From: Nageia nagi
Lineage: Eukaryota > Pinophyta
Assembly (NCBI GenBank): GCA_050084985.1
Contig: JBITNC010000002.1
Span: 11,222,001 to 11,286,000, forward strand
Reading direction: 5' to 3'
Length of the DNA stretch: 64,000 nt
Shown here: positions 24,700 through 36,829 of the stretch, in pieces
How the letters are laid out: the number at the start of each line of letters is the position of its first letter
Numbering within the stretch: the first letter of the stretch is position 1
Position numbers and translations under genes: made by a program
Notes under the pieces: generated by a model
The model's input: only the letters and a program-made list of their open reading frames with translations
The model's database searches: none
What the model was told of the DNA's origin: nothing

Positions 24700-27015
24700 A
24701 TTCATCAATGGGCCAATTCAAATACTTTGAAAATGAAAATTTGTAACTACTAACATACTAATAAGTAACATGTAACATGATTATAAAATGAAAATCATAA
24801 ATCTGAATCATAAATGATAAATAAGAATGAGCCATAAATATAGTCTAATAATCATAGTCAACAATGAATAATCATAATGCCATTAAGTTTGAATATGTTA
24901 AGGCCCAAAAACATAGTCTTGCATGAATATGTCAAATAAGTAAAAAATGACAAATAAGTGTAAATGACAAAATAATTGCAATGTGAATATAAAGGCATGT
25001 TTTTAGAGTTGGAGGGGTGGAGACCCTTATGGGATGCCCCCCACGCACCCCCACCCCCCTTAAGGTTTATGAAAAAAAATAAAAAAGTTGAGATTTTTTT
25101 TGTGTGCAAGATGGGGGGGGATGACCAGCCATCCCCATTTCAAAATTTTAATAGGAAATGTCCCTAGGACCTAGGAAATCATCCCGAGGATGTCCCCTCT
25201 ATACGCCCTAAAAAGGGGACGATAGGGAAACATCCCCTGAGGCATCCCCCAGTCGTAGGGACGTAAGGGAAAAGGAAACGAGGAAAAAAAGGGGGGATGC
25301 GTCCCTTGATAATATTGCTTTTTGGAGTCTTGGGCTTTGCCCTAGAACTCGTTACAGGTTTGTTATAGCCCTATACTTATTCTTGGTTATTATTCATGAT
25401 ATTTGGCTCTCATATTGCTCATTGAATGTGAATGAATGTTCTTCTACTACTGCTGTACTATTATCATTTGTTGTGCATGGGAATGTATGCGGATTAGAGT
25501 GTTTTGGATGCATATTACTGTTATGTTAAAGATCTGCAAATGTGTCTTAGTTTGGTTGGTTTCACATGTTGTATGAGCTTCTTCACTGCTATATATCAGA
25601 TCTTGTTACGGTTATAATATTTCAGTATTGAGAGCATTATTGGATGGTGAATGAGAGTTTACTATTGTGCCCTGATTTGTGAATAAATGTGAAATTGGTT
25701 GAGTAATTGTGCATGTTTAGTATAAACCCTAGAAGGGCACATTACAAGTGTGAATTCTAGACCCACTTGGGGTTATTTTTAAATATCTTAATTAATTTCT
25801 TCTAATTTAGCATTATCTTTTTACATATTATTCTAAATTGCCTCCACCTAGGTGACATCAAATCAAATTTGTGAATCCCATATAGAGCACTCCCAAGGGC
25901 TCATTGCAAATATGATGGAAGAAAGACACGAAGAATAGTCATAAGCAATATTTTTTTTTGCATCTTTTCTTCTATACTTGTGGACACATCATCTAGATTA
26001 TCAAGCATAGGAAAAGGAGCAAAAACTAGGTCAAACAAGTGTTAAGGCTAGAAAGCTTGCATTCCAACACCTAGACCCAAAACGGCCAACATTCTAGCAC
26101 CCAAGCTCAAAATGCCCAATGCTCTTGCACCTCATGCCAAAATTTCAATCTCAAACCTAGACAATCCTCACATTTGAACTAGTTCGTTCTAGATCATTTG
26201 CATATAAATTTCAATATCATCTTTGGCAAGATATCTTCAAAATCATCATTCCTAGAATAATCAGGATCAACTACAACTAGGGTTTTCCCTCCAAAAACAC
26301 AAATTGTCTGCCAACAAGCTCAAAATCCCTCACAATCTTGCATATCATCTTATCCATTTGCAAAATCATAATTGCTAGATCTCTATATTGTAGTTTAGCT
26401 ATTAATTTATTTTCCATAGTAAATCTTAATAATTGTATTTATTTTAATATATTGTTTATGAACTCGACTGTCTTTTATTGTTCAAAACCTAAGGTTTTTG
26501 GTGAACCTAATGCTAAAAATGTTTTTGACCAAAACCTTAGAAATGTGTCAATATTTTTATTATATGCAATGAACCCCACCTACTTTGAAATCTATGACCA
26601 AACCCTAAGTTTTTGGTAAGACTAAAAACCCTTATGAAAATCATCTAAAATCCAAAAGAAACATACATTATCCAATGCTTTATCAAAACCTTGGATTTAA
26701 TCTTAGGTCATCATGGCTTCATATTGAAATAATACAACTTTGATCAAACAATTTTTTCAAGAAAATGGTATGGAAGAGGAATACCTACTTTTATTTCAAC
26801 ATATACATAATAGCCATGAGCGATAACAACCAAAATAATTAGAATGTTAAAGGGCTACCTCCATCCACTGAAGGGTGTAAGTAGATTCAAAAACATTAGA
26901 ATTGAGAAAATTATTGGATTAAACTATGGCTAATATAAAATCTATGAAATGACAAAGTGATAGACATTACTCTTACTTTATAAATTCAAAGTACCCCTCT
27001 TCCACATGATTACAT
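24700..27015. other. Intron 4 spacer with CATCCCC/GGGGACG-rich segment
   Basis: An AT-rich stretch is followed (25015-25310) by an unusual run of GGGGACG, CATCCCC and CCCACC words, then ordinary AT-rich spacer. No coding sequence is supported. The GC-skewed block may be a fragment of the dispersed repeat mentioned at 24507. Confidence 0.4.
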
Positions 27016-27018
27016 ATC

Positions 27019-27830
27019 TCCAATATTTGAAATTTTTAATGGAGGAGATCCAAGACAACATTTATTTCTATTTCAAGAAGAATGTAGTCTAAAATTTGGT
27101 GAGAAAGATAACATAATGTCTAGATTATTCCTAAAGAGTTTTAAAGTTTGAAGCATTTGATTCTTTTCAAAACTTGCTCCATGATCTCTCAACAATTTTG
27201 AAAAGTTACTAGAGTCATTTATCAATCAGTAAATATATAACATCAAGAAACCACCTACATTAACAAATATCAATGAAATTCAGCAAGGACCTAGTGAGAA
27301 GCTTGAAAAATATATTCCTAGGTTTAAAAACCTATGGCAAAGTATCCACACTCCAATAGACGAATTATATGTCAAAGAGATCCTTGAAAATTTCTTGATT
27401 AAAAATGTAATGCCATATGTATATGACAATATGAGTTCATCTTTTAGGTGTTTGACTCAAATAATGATCACAAAAAAAAAAAGTCTTAAGGTAGAAATAA
27501 CCAAATATGGAAACCCTAGTAGAGATTAGAATAGAAAGTCATATCCAACAAAGAATGAAGATAATAACATAGTGAATGTGGTTGAATGTAATAATCAACT
27601 AATAAGGTCTCAAACTGAAAGACTGGATAACCATTTTTTCTCTCTACAACCACAAATAATTCTTAAATAACCTATTACAAAAATAATTGATCACATTACC
27701 TACAAAAAGGTCTTAAGATGAGGAAAAATCATATTGTGCATCAAACTAAAGGCCATACCACAAACCAATGTTGGAAACTCAAAAATGAAATCAATGATTG
27801 ATCAATGAAAGAATTTATGTTTGCCTAACT
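27019..27830 (+). pseudogene. Ty3/gypsy gag relic
   Basis: In one main plus-strand frame with stops, the order is that of a plant Retrotrans_gag domain. FNGGDPRQHLFLFQEE comes first (about 27033), then an FLKSF segment, NINEIQQGPSEKLEKYIPRF (about 27260), and LYVKEILENFL. A knuckle remnant (HTTNQCWKLKNEI) lies near 27760. Gag forms the virus-like particle. No protease, reverse transcriptase or LTR was recognised beside it, so it is an isolated fragment. It lies in intron 4, antisense to the host gene. Confidence 0.65.
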
Positions 27831-29560
27831 ATAGTAGCCAATAATCAAGCTAGAAAGTCAAAGTAAGACTACCAATAATACAAAACTTAATAGAATTTTG
27901 TTGAATTAACTGTCGCACCTCGGGATAAGATATCGTGGACTAACCACCACCCTCGGTATGGGACTAACCACCCTGCGAGGTGTTCTTATACGGTGCTTGT
28001 ATCAAACTCTTGGCAACTATAGAGCCATAGTTTTGATTTAGGGCCTTTGCCATTTTGGGTACTAGATTGATTTTACTATTTACAAGTTTAATCTTACTAG
28101 AGTGATATATGTTCTATCATTATGACATTATCTACTAGACTGATTTATGCTCCTAATTAATTTTCAAATTTTGATTCATACTTGATGAATGATTTTGTTT
28201 ATTGATGATTAATGTGAATGTTTAAATTGAAATTTCAGTTTTAAGTTCTGTGTACATGATTGAATTGATAAATATTAAATAATAATGAATTTGAAACAAT
28301 GAAATATCAAAAATCTAAAATTTTTACTAGTATTATACATGTCATTCCCATCGTTCCCTGTCATCCCTCAAAAATGGCCCTCCCCGTACCAACGTTCTCA
28401 TGTTTCTTGGCCTTGTGGAACCTTGATTATTGATGATTTAATATTAAAATATATAATAACAATAATCAACACTTAACAAAAAAAAATTATTAAAAAACTT
28501 CATTACATTATGAAAAGTGATAATATTAATAAAGTTAAAAAGCGTCGTAATAAAATTGCAAATCAAATAAGTGTTACAACAGAATAAAATTAATTTGAAA
28601 AAAAAATTTAAGTGTACTATTCTGAATTATAAAAATTAGGAATAACCACAAACTATATCAAGAAATGCAAAATAAGCCAAATATGGATGTTAAAAATCAG
28701 ATCTGATATTATTTGATGCTCAAAAGACAAGTACAAATTGTCCAAATGGCCTCAAGGGCTGGATGTCTAACTGCAAATGCCCACAACAGAGTAACAAGTG
28801 CCCAAAAAACTAACATTTGGCTTAATAGCCAGATCTAGTGCTCCAACTCCTCCAGAAGGGCTGATGTCACACTCCTGGGTTGATGATCTAACTGAGCTGA
28901 ATGTTGAAGTCTTCCAACAAGGTATTCGGAGCTTCATGAGGCTCCAATGGTGGCAGGAGCTTGATGAGGCTCCATCGAGGGCATGAAAGCTTAATGAGGC
29001 TTCTAATCCTGCAAATCAAGGGTGGTGCTAGCCAAGTAGCAAAGAGAATGATCAAATGTGCAAAGATATCCTTCTCCCATACATCAACTCCTTATACCCA
29101 AACATCACAACTAGAGGCTAGATGTCCACCTTGGGATCCCAACTTCGCATTGGTTCATGCATGCTTGGACGATGGGGCTTAGGGAGCATGGTTATGCCTT
29201 GGGATCATACAATTCACTCCTAAATGCATTATTTATCTCAAGGAAGGCCAACTCACAATTATCCTTGAGATTTCCAAATAAATAATAAATGTGCCTACTC
29301 TTTACTAAAAGAGGGAACTTATACAATAAAATACCAAATCACACCTAATTAATTAATAAATATAGTTTTATATTTATTTAATCATGTAATATTCCAATTA
29401 TGGAATGTTACATAAAGGGATTAAAAATTAAATAGTATAAGCACTAAAAATTAATAAAGTTAATATTTCTGACATATCAATTTTACAGAATTGAATAGAA
29501 AATTTAAAAAATATATAATATTTGAAGTTTGAAAAATATAAGTGAAACGTGTTAAAAAAA
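27831..29560. other. Intron 4 spacer; nothing recognised
   Basis: AT-rich sequence. A GGGAACGATGGGAATGACATG-like tract on the minus strand near 28340-28400 resembles the segment at 63580-63640. Around 27915-27985 ACTAACCACC is repeated twice. No ORF or RNA gene is supported. Confidence 0.4.
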
Positions 29561-30114
29561 AGGGCAAATTACAAAAATAGCCCTAACAAATCCATAAATT
29601 ACAAAAATGGCCCTATAAAATTTGTATTTACAGAAATGACCATCATCCTAAATCATGACTGCATTCAAATTGTTTGTTGGGCATCTCTCATACTCTTTTC
29701 CACAAGAGAAATAACCACCACCTCTACACAGTCCACTCCCCAACTCATCACTACACTCTGTAAAAAGGGTCATCTCAAGAAGACTGTGTGTAGACTCCTC
29801 CATGTATGTCTATCTTTTACAGTGCTGCATTCAGAATAAAGTTAAGTGTAGACATGCTCTCATTCTCACTTGCAATCAGCTGAAATTCACAGAAAAATGT
29901 ATTTTTGTATAACATCAGATGGGATTCTTAAGGATGCTGAAAATCTTTATATGGAAATGCAGCACAAAAACAGGAGAGTGTGAGAGATGACCATCAAACA
30001 AGCAAACAATCTGAAATAAGTCATAACTTAAGGTGATAGGGCCATTTTTGTAAATTAAAATTTTACAAGGTCATTTTTGTAATTTCTCAATTTATAATTT
30101 TTGTAATTTGCCCT
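29561..30114. mobile_element. MITE with long terminal inverted repeats
   Basis: This 554-bp unit begins AGGGCAAATTACAAAAAT and ends with its reverse complement ATTTTTGTAATTTGCCCT. The inverted similarity continues inward for roughly 100-150 bp, including words like AAAAATGGCCCTAT, GATTGTTTG and CATCTCTCA.ACTCT on both sides. Long inverted repeats with no coding capacity fit a Mutator-type or fold-back MITE. The flanks are runs of A, so the target duplication is ambiguous. Confidence 0.8.
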
Positions 30115-32364
30115 AAAAGAAATTTAAAGGAATTTAAAAGTTTAAGGAAAGGTCTAATAGGGCAAGAGGAAATATATAGTGCTGTTAAAGGGAAAAAAAA
30201 TTATATGATATTATAAATACTTGTTTGTGTGCAGGCTGAACACAGCAGAGGGCCGGATGTGCAGTGCAGGCAGAATGCCAAGGTGAAAAGAGGGTTTTGC
30301 ATGCAGAACATGGTGGCGGAATTGGAAGGCACAGAGGTGTGCATGGCATACATAGGTGCAAAGGAATAAAGGGTGCACATGGTCTACACATGCCGCTGGT
30401 TTCTCACGACTCTAATGAATGCATTTTGATGAAAAGGGCATTTTGTTATTAAACGGCTGTTGAAAAAAATGGCAAAGGACCGTATTGAATAAGAATTTCA
30501 TGGACGCTGCTTGGTTGTCATTGCTTCTTCAGAAATTCAAACAAATAACGGTGTTTAAAAGTTCATATCATTACCTTTCAGTGAAAAACAGTGGCAACCA
30601 TTTCTGTAAAAATACAAAAATAGTAAACACAACCAGGGAAATTGACCCTATAAGGTGTAGGAAGACCTTGATGTGTGATTTTGTATTGCTTAAAGCAATA
30701 TTTGTGATAGCAAAAAAAGTGAGGTATTAGCTCAAGATGAGTAATATGGCCACATTACCAAAGTTTCTAATGAAGTTGCCACAATTTATCGATATATACC
30801 ATTGGATACTAAAAACCGAGCAAAAACCTAGAATCCAATGTATCTTCAATATTTAAAGCCAACATATAGAACTATTAAAAGTGCTAATGGGGGTTTGGGT
30901 GACTATTAATTATATGTGGGACCAAACCCAAAATACAATATTACAATACTTGTATTTATAAAAGAGTTATCAACAGTGATATTAAACTCAGGTCTAGTAA
31001 TTGGACATCATCATTATCATGCCTACTTTTTCTTTTCAGGCTTCTTAATCAGGAAATAAATTTCAACTTCTAAACAGATACATTTTTTAATTAACGTGTA
31101 TGACCAAGATATGACCAATGTTGACTAATATAATTGAAAGTTGAAACATACTACCTAACAACATACCAAGGCATCTACCAAAACATCTCCATAACATAAA
31201 ACTAAATATAACATGGTGTGTAACTGTTTTACAAAGGACTGTCTGAGGAGGACTCCAATGTTAATACTTGAGAGAAGTTACAAAATTGTGAAAACTCTTA
31301 AACCAAAAACTAGCATTCACCATCCGGACATCCTTTTAGCTCCCAGGATAATTTACATACGAATTTTGTTACAAGAATCTTCTCACGAGTCTATTCATTA
31401 GCTAGCAATGCATGCAAACAAGAACAATTACAGAAATTGAATAAAGATCAATACACAATTCTTATTTTAAGAAATGTATCCTATATCACTTGTAAAGGCA
31501 TGCCATCTGAGAATCAGGGATACATGGGAAACTACTTCTTATAAAAGCAAAACTATAGCATTTGATTCATCAACCCAAGGAGCAAAAAATCTGAATCCTT
31601 TTTGAAACCATTGAATCTTTCCTAAACAATCATAGCCAGTTTCTTTCAAAAAGTACTCAACCCTTCTACACAGAGATGTGAACTACCTACATGAAAAGTC
31701 AGTGTATCTTCCCGACAAAAGTAAATCTGTAAGAAGCAATCTTACCATCTGTTACAACTGCTGCACCCTTCTCTAAGCATGAGGACATCCCAATAAATAG
31801 AACCTTGCCAAGAGCATGGGCAACTTCCTACAAGCTACAACTATGCCAAAAGGTCCTGGAAGATTATACTCCCTCTTACTAAAAAGAGTTCAGATAGCAT
31901 GAACTCTAAATTTACTTCAGTACTGACCATAAAAACTAATCATAGCAGTTCTCTTCAAACGGGTTATGATATTATATATTAAAGTGGCTTGACTGCAAGT
32001 TGACCTCCGCAACTAACCAGATAATAATATCTTGAAAACTCTTTGCAATGCCTTAATGTCTAAATCTGTTGCACTTAAGAGGTGTGCTTATATTTATTTG
32101 GCATAATACATCAACATTTTAAAATACACACTTCTGGCAGAAATTCCAAAATTCTGTTTGCCATGGCAACAATACATCACCGGATTTGATAAGTTATCCA
32201 TATGTATTCTTTACCATATGAATGTCTAACTAAAAAGGTGAAACACAGGGTATACAATATTCATTAGTGAATAAGATACACCCACGCTTTTGAAAAGGAT
32301 ATAAGTTTGTCGTAATCATGCTGATTAATTCTTAATATCTAAAAGATGGGCAAAGCTTTTTGAC
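30115..32364. other. Intron 4, distal part; nothing recognised
   Basis: Intronic DNA between the MITE and exon 4. Short open frames (30264-30452, 30485-30730, 31213-31401) show no family resemblance, and no repeats beyond simple AT-rich tracts are evident. Confidence 0.4.
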
Positions 32365-32529
32365 CTGAGGCATTCTGTCTCCCAGTCTTTTGTTCCTTGA
32401 ATAGCATTCCACAGGTCTACAACACCTACATCCATTTCCTTTGCCACTTCCAAACAGGCTTCAGCATACTCCTGTGCACGTTCATTTGTACGATCAGGAT
32501 AATTACCAGCATGGCTACCCCACTTGCGT
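32365..32529 (-). CDS. GDSL/SGNH esterase (CPRD49/IAH1-like), exon 4
   Basis: This 165-bp exon lies between an acceptor (ATACAG) and a donor (AG|GTCAAA). Read on the minus strand it gives YPDRTNERAQEYAEACLEVA followed by VVDLWNAIQ and DWETECL. The RTNE..YA.AC...A...VVDLW pattern is diagnostic of plant IAH1/CPRD49-type SGNH esterases. It opens with the last base of a split Arg codon (AG|A, from exon 3) and closes with two bases of a split Ser (AG|C, to exon 5). Both phases agree. It stands alone between introns of 20.3 and 25.8 kb and has no defects. Confidence 0.92.
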
Positions 32530-33480
32530 CTGTATCCAACATTTATTATTAATCGTTATAAAAGATACTGAAAAGATATTAAAACATCACAATAATCTCA
32601 TAACTTTCTAAAGTCTAGATTGAAAATCATCACTTTACAGAAACTAAACTTTAAATACCAGGGAGCAGCCATAATTTTTAAGAACATATAACAGGACAGA
32701 ACATAGACGTTACTTTTGAAAAGATGGGAAACAATACATGCCTAAAAATTGGTATGAAATACAGTGTCCCCCAAGTTGGGAATAAACGCCCAAAGAAAGC
32801 TGCATATATCGGCATGGTTCAAAAAGCATCAAATCTAAAATCAAACTAACTTCAGGTTAATGACCTGTAAGGATCAGCCCATCCTCAATCTAGAAGACGA
32901 GCTTAGTATATGATTAAGCAAGCATTAGTAATCAGTAATGAAATGTAAAAGTTTGATTTTAGACTATAAGGCAACACAACCAGGGTTTTTTTCAAGTTCG
33001 ATTCATCGTAAAATGGCTATTTTCAGGATTTCTAAAATAATTTGAGTAAAATATTTTTCTAAATAGCCAAAATTTTATAATAGGAAATTTTGTTTACTGG
33101 TTAAATAGCAAAAATGTAAAATCATTTAAAAAAATGAAATTGAAATACACATCTCCAAGAAAGTAAAAATTAAAATTAAAATAGCCAAAAAATTATAATA
33201 AAAATTTATTAATCTTAAAAAATTGCCTAAATATTGTAATTACACTATTTTATATTGTAGAAATAGTCAAAATTTAATAAATATTATTTATATATTTCCC
33301 TTGAAATTTGAAAATCAACAAAAGTTAAAGTCTCGAATCCCTATATAACTTTGAAAAATTTAATTTAAAATAAAAAAGAAAAATTATTAGGCGAGCAACA
33401 AAATTCATTTCCCACATCCTAGCAACCCCTTTTGCATTTAATTATGCAATTTTTCACACTTGGCGATGAAGAGAGGAGGG
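32530..33480. other. Intron 3, 3' end; AT-rich, nothing recognised
   Basis: This is very AT-rich intronic sequence (about 33000-33400 is nearly all A and T) adjoining exon 4, with no gene or element recognised. Confidence 0.4.
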
Positions 33481-33489
33481 TCTGCGAGG

Positions 33490-34850
33490 TGTAATGCCCT
33501 ACTCTGCAACCTTTGTGGCATTCTTTCAGCATGTGCCACCATGGAAGCTCTAGTAGAAGGTATGGACTTCCATCAAAGAGTTGAAAATGGCTATCATTGA
33601 ATTGTTGTGGTTGTGAGTGCCCTTATCCATCTAAATCATATATAAATAGATGGAGAAGTAGGTGGCCATAAGACCACCTCCATCGCTTTTGAAGGCAATG
33701 GTCTTTTGTTGTTGGCGTTTTCACTATCAGACAATACCATCACTTACCCACCAAAATGATATGAATATCACTCTCCTACAACTCTATCAATACATGTGAT
33801 TGAAGGACGCAATGCAAATTTTGCAGATACATACTACTCTCTATGCTCTTCAATATGTCTTCAACTCTTGAGACTTACACCGCCAACAATGCCCTTCCAT
33901 AAAAAAATTTAACCTTGCATCCATAAACAAATTTCTGCAAAAAGACTTATCCACATGTATGTCAACTACGGAAGTTTGTAGACGCCCACGAAGTTGTCGA
34001 CTATATGCCTGAATGAACCCCTGCTCATGGAATATGATAATTTCAAGTTACCAAACAATAGCAGCAGTCAAACCAAATCAATTCAACTTTCCAAGCATCC
34101 TCAAAGCATGCACCAAACTAGGCGATTCGCAACAAGGTTTATACATACATCAAAGACTCTCTAAAAGTGGATTTCTATCAGATGTTGTGGTTTTGAGTAC
34201 CTTGGGAGATATGTATGCAAAATGTGGAACCATAGAGAAGGTAAGCACATTGTTTGATAAAATGCCTCATCGAGATACAGTCACATGGACTACAATGATC
34301 GCAAGAAATGCACAAAATGGGTTTTTTGATAAGGCCCTGGAGACTTTTAAGCAAATGCAAATGTCAGATTTAAAGCCAAACTCTGTAACCTTTGCCAACT
34401 TTCTTCCAACATGTGCCACCATAGGAGCTCTTGAAGAAGGTATGTACATCCATCAAAGAGTAGTTGAAGATGGTTTTCCATCAAATATTGTGGTTGTGAA
34501 TGCCCTGATGGACATGTATGAAAAATGTGGAAGAATACACAAGGCCCAGGAATTGTTTGACAAGATGCATGATTGTAGGATATGCACAAAATGGATTTTC
34601 TGAGAAGGCCTTGGAGACTTTTAAGCAAATGCAATTGTCAGGTGTAAAGCAAGACTCCGTAACCTTTGCCAACTTTCTCCCAACATGTGCCACCATGGGA
34701 GCTCTTGAAGAAGGTAGGGACATCCATCAAAGAGTAGTTGAAAATGATTTTTCATCAAATATTGTGGTTGTGAATGCCCTCATAAACATGTATGCAAAAT
34801 GTGGAAGAGTACACAAGGCCCGATAATTGTTTGACAAGATGCATCAATAA
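33490..34850 (+). pseudogene. Pentatricopeptide-repeat (PPR, PLS-type) pseudogene
   Basis: It encodes tandem PPR motifs of the plant PLS class: PNQFNFPSILKACTKLGDSQQG, VVLSTLGDMYAKCGTIEKV, RDTVTWTTMIARNAQNGF..ALETFKQM, LPTCATIGALEEGMYIHQRV and NALMDMYEKCGRIHKAQELF. Such proteins bind organellar RNA, one base per motif. One stretch of 196 codons (34013-34603) is open. A small deletion with a frameshift near 34575 then shifts the next repeat unit to another frame (to 34826). Stops break the N-terminal part (33515-33625 and 33840-34012). No DYW/E tail or start region is seen. It lies inside intron 3, antisense to the esterase, probably as a duplicated fragment. Confidence 0.85.
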
Positions 34851-35441
34851 TAAATTAATATGAAGAACATCAAGGGAATGATAATGGTATTAATCTCATT
34901 CTTAAATGAATTTATTTGTGCCCAGTTCATTCATTTTTTTATACATATTAAATATTACTATATGCTGTCTCCAACGATCAAATTGGTTTTAAAATACATC
35001 ATTGAACTGTAGAGCTTATTAGTGCTTATAATGTTTATTGTTGAATGCCATAGTTCTTTTAAAAGATTCATTACACATTCACATAGCCTAGGAAAGCTTA
35101 TAACTCAGTATTATTTGTTACAAATATAGATTAGGTGTCAATAGGGTGTAAGCATGTCCATGTTGAAACTTGAGCCATTCAAGATCTAATGTCACCTCTA
35201 TATTGCAAATAAAGGCTGAATTCCCAAGCATAATACAATTATGAAACTTTTTGTTGTATAATCCCAAATTTAGTCATAACATATAGTCATTCTTCAAAAG
35301 AAGACTCTATTGGTTGAAGTGTTTTTGCTATTTAAATTTTGATAACAGAATATTGGCTTAAGGGTTAGATGGGTGCACACGAATGCTAAGACTTTTGATC
35401 CTTGATTTGGGATTTGACCCTTTATGTATGCATATATGTAT
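34851..35441. other. Intron 3 spacer; nothing recognised
   Basis: AT-rich sequence between the PPR pseudogene and solo LTR B, with no motif that I can assign. Confidence 0.4.
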
Positions 35442-35446
35442 TTGAT

Positions 35447-36678
35447 TGTGATGATCCAAAATGCAATTTGGATACAAAATAGGCAAATTCACCCTCAATC
35501 ACCTTGACATCAGGCCGATATCCACAACAAACTTTCAAACCCTCAAGATGGCAACGTTAGGGTTAGGGCATCCATAATCCACATGCACAACATTAATATA
35601 CCCACGTCTGGCTATAACATGCAATATTCAATCAACAATACACCACAATGCCGACGTATGATAAATACAAGCATATACAACAATGATGATCCAACGCATG
35701 CACAAAATGAATAAACACAACAATAGTATGAGATCCAATTGCCCTTGGCAGTATACAAATGATATGGAATGATGAAATACAATACCAAACCTAGGAGGGC
35801 TAACGTTGGCCTCTCAGGAGCCAACTAGGGCACAACACAAATATCCTCTAGCTGGAACAATATCAACACCATGGGATAGTACGCTCCCTTAGAACTAGAA
35901 TCCTCTCCATCGAAGGAGCCCTCCTCTGACCTTGAATAACCAAATGAATGGTAGAAGCAATACCTTGAAATACCATCGAGTAGGCGCTGCACCAATGCTG
36001 TAGACAAATAGGATCCCTCAGCCTGAATGCCCTCTAGACATTGCGCCTAGGAAGGTTGCTTAGCATTGCTAAGAATTGTCCTCTGGATGATATGAAAGTA
36101 TAATGATCAAAAGTATATCCAGTAATGAGGCTCCAAGGGTTAATATAGTCTTTTCAGATCTGAATTACACCTCAATGTCATCACCCAATCCCCTCATGCC
36201 CCAATGTTGGCACCTAGAAGTCAATCTAGGCCCAATGTGGGTATTTGGACCTCCCTAATGCTCCACATGGACCCAGGAATGCATGCGTGGGTCTAGGAGG
36301 CACACGTGGTCACTTAGGGGAGAAATGTGGCTCTCAAGGGCCAACATGGGGGTCTAAGAGTCTCCCCAAGGCTGGCGCAGGTGTATTAATGCTCCCAATC
36401 TCAACGTTGGAGCCATTAAGTGCTCATCCTTCCACTAGATGCTAAATAGACCTTAGAATTCCCACAATCATGTATTGAGATCTCCAAGTATAATAAGAAA
36501 CCTAATCTAAATTTAAGAGGGAGACGTCCCACTTGGGACTCATAATGGGGTCCACTGACCCATTAAATCTCCTATCCTAAGTTACAAACATGAACATACA
36601 ATACATTAATAAAATATATTACAAGAGATCCCAATTGGACCTTATAATTAAGTACAATTGTGCAAAGGGGGCATCACA
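35447..36678 (-). mobile_element. Solo LTR B
   Basis: Read on the minus strand, this 1,232-bp unit runs from TGTGATGCCCCC to GGATCATCACA. It is flanked by a perfect 5-bp duplication TTGAT (35442-35446 and 36679-36683, plus strand). It is colinear with LTR A and LTR C: shared words include TGGGACGTCTCCCTC, CCTTCGATGGAGAGGATTC and GCCCTAGTTGGCTCC. It landed in an OTU-like coding fragment, so the last residues of that fragment's apparent frame are really LTR sequence. No internal region remains. Confidence 0.85.
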
Positions 36679-36819
36679 TTGATTATGCTCATCTGCAACT
36701 TTTTCTCTTAAGTCTTGACCTAGATTCTTCAAGATGCTATCATCTGGACATGGTTCTTTTCTTTGCACACACAACCCAAAAGCAATGGCTCTGAATAAGT
36801 AGTTTCCATCACCAATCAT
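36679..36819 (-). pseudogene. OTU-like cysteine protease fragment, catalytic Cys replaced
   Basis: The minus strand reads MIGDGNYLFRAIAFGL followed by a helix-like segment ending ADEHNQ, where LTR B interrupts. GDGNCLFRA is the catalytic-cysteine motif of OTU deubiquitinases; here the Cys is Tyr, so the fragment could not be catalytic. It lies in tandem with, and downstream of, gypsy gag sequence on the same strand (36830-37613), suggesting it was carried by that retroelement or captured. The match rests on one motif and the start of a domain. Confidence 0.5.
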
Positions 36820-36829
36820 TTATGACACT

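Noticed and set aside
34178-34723. Overlapping minus-strand frames of 60-95 codons
   Set aside because: Mirror images of the PPR repeats on the plus strand.
36657-36660. Alternative left end for LTR B giving a 4-bp duplication
   Set aside because: Alignment with LTR C shows homology continuing further out; the boundary at 36678 gives a perfect 5-bp duplication and proper TG/CA ends.
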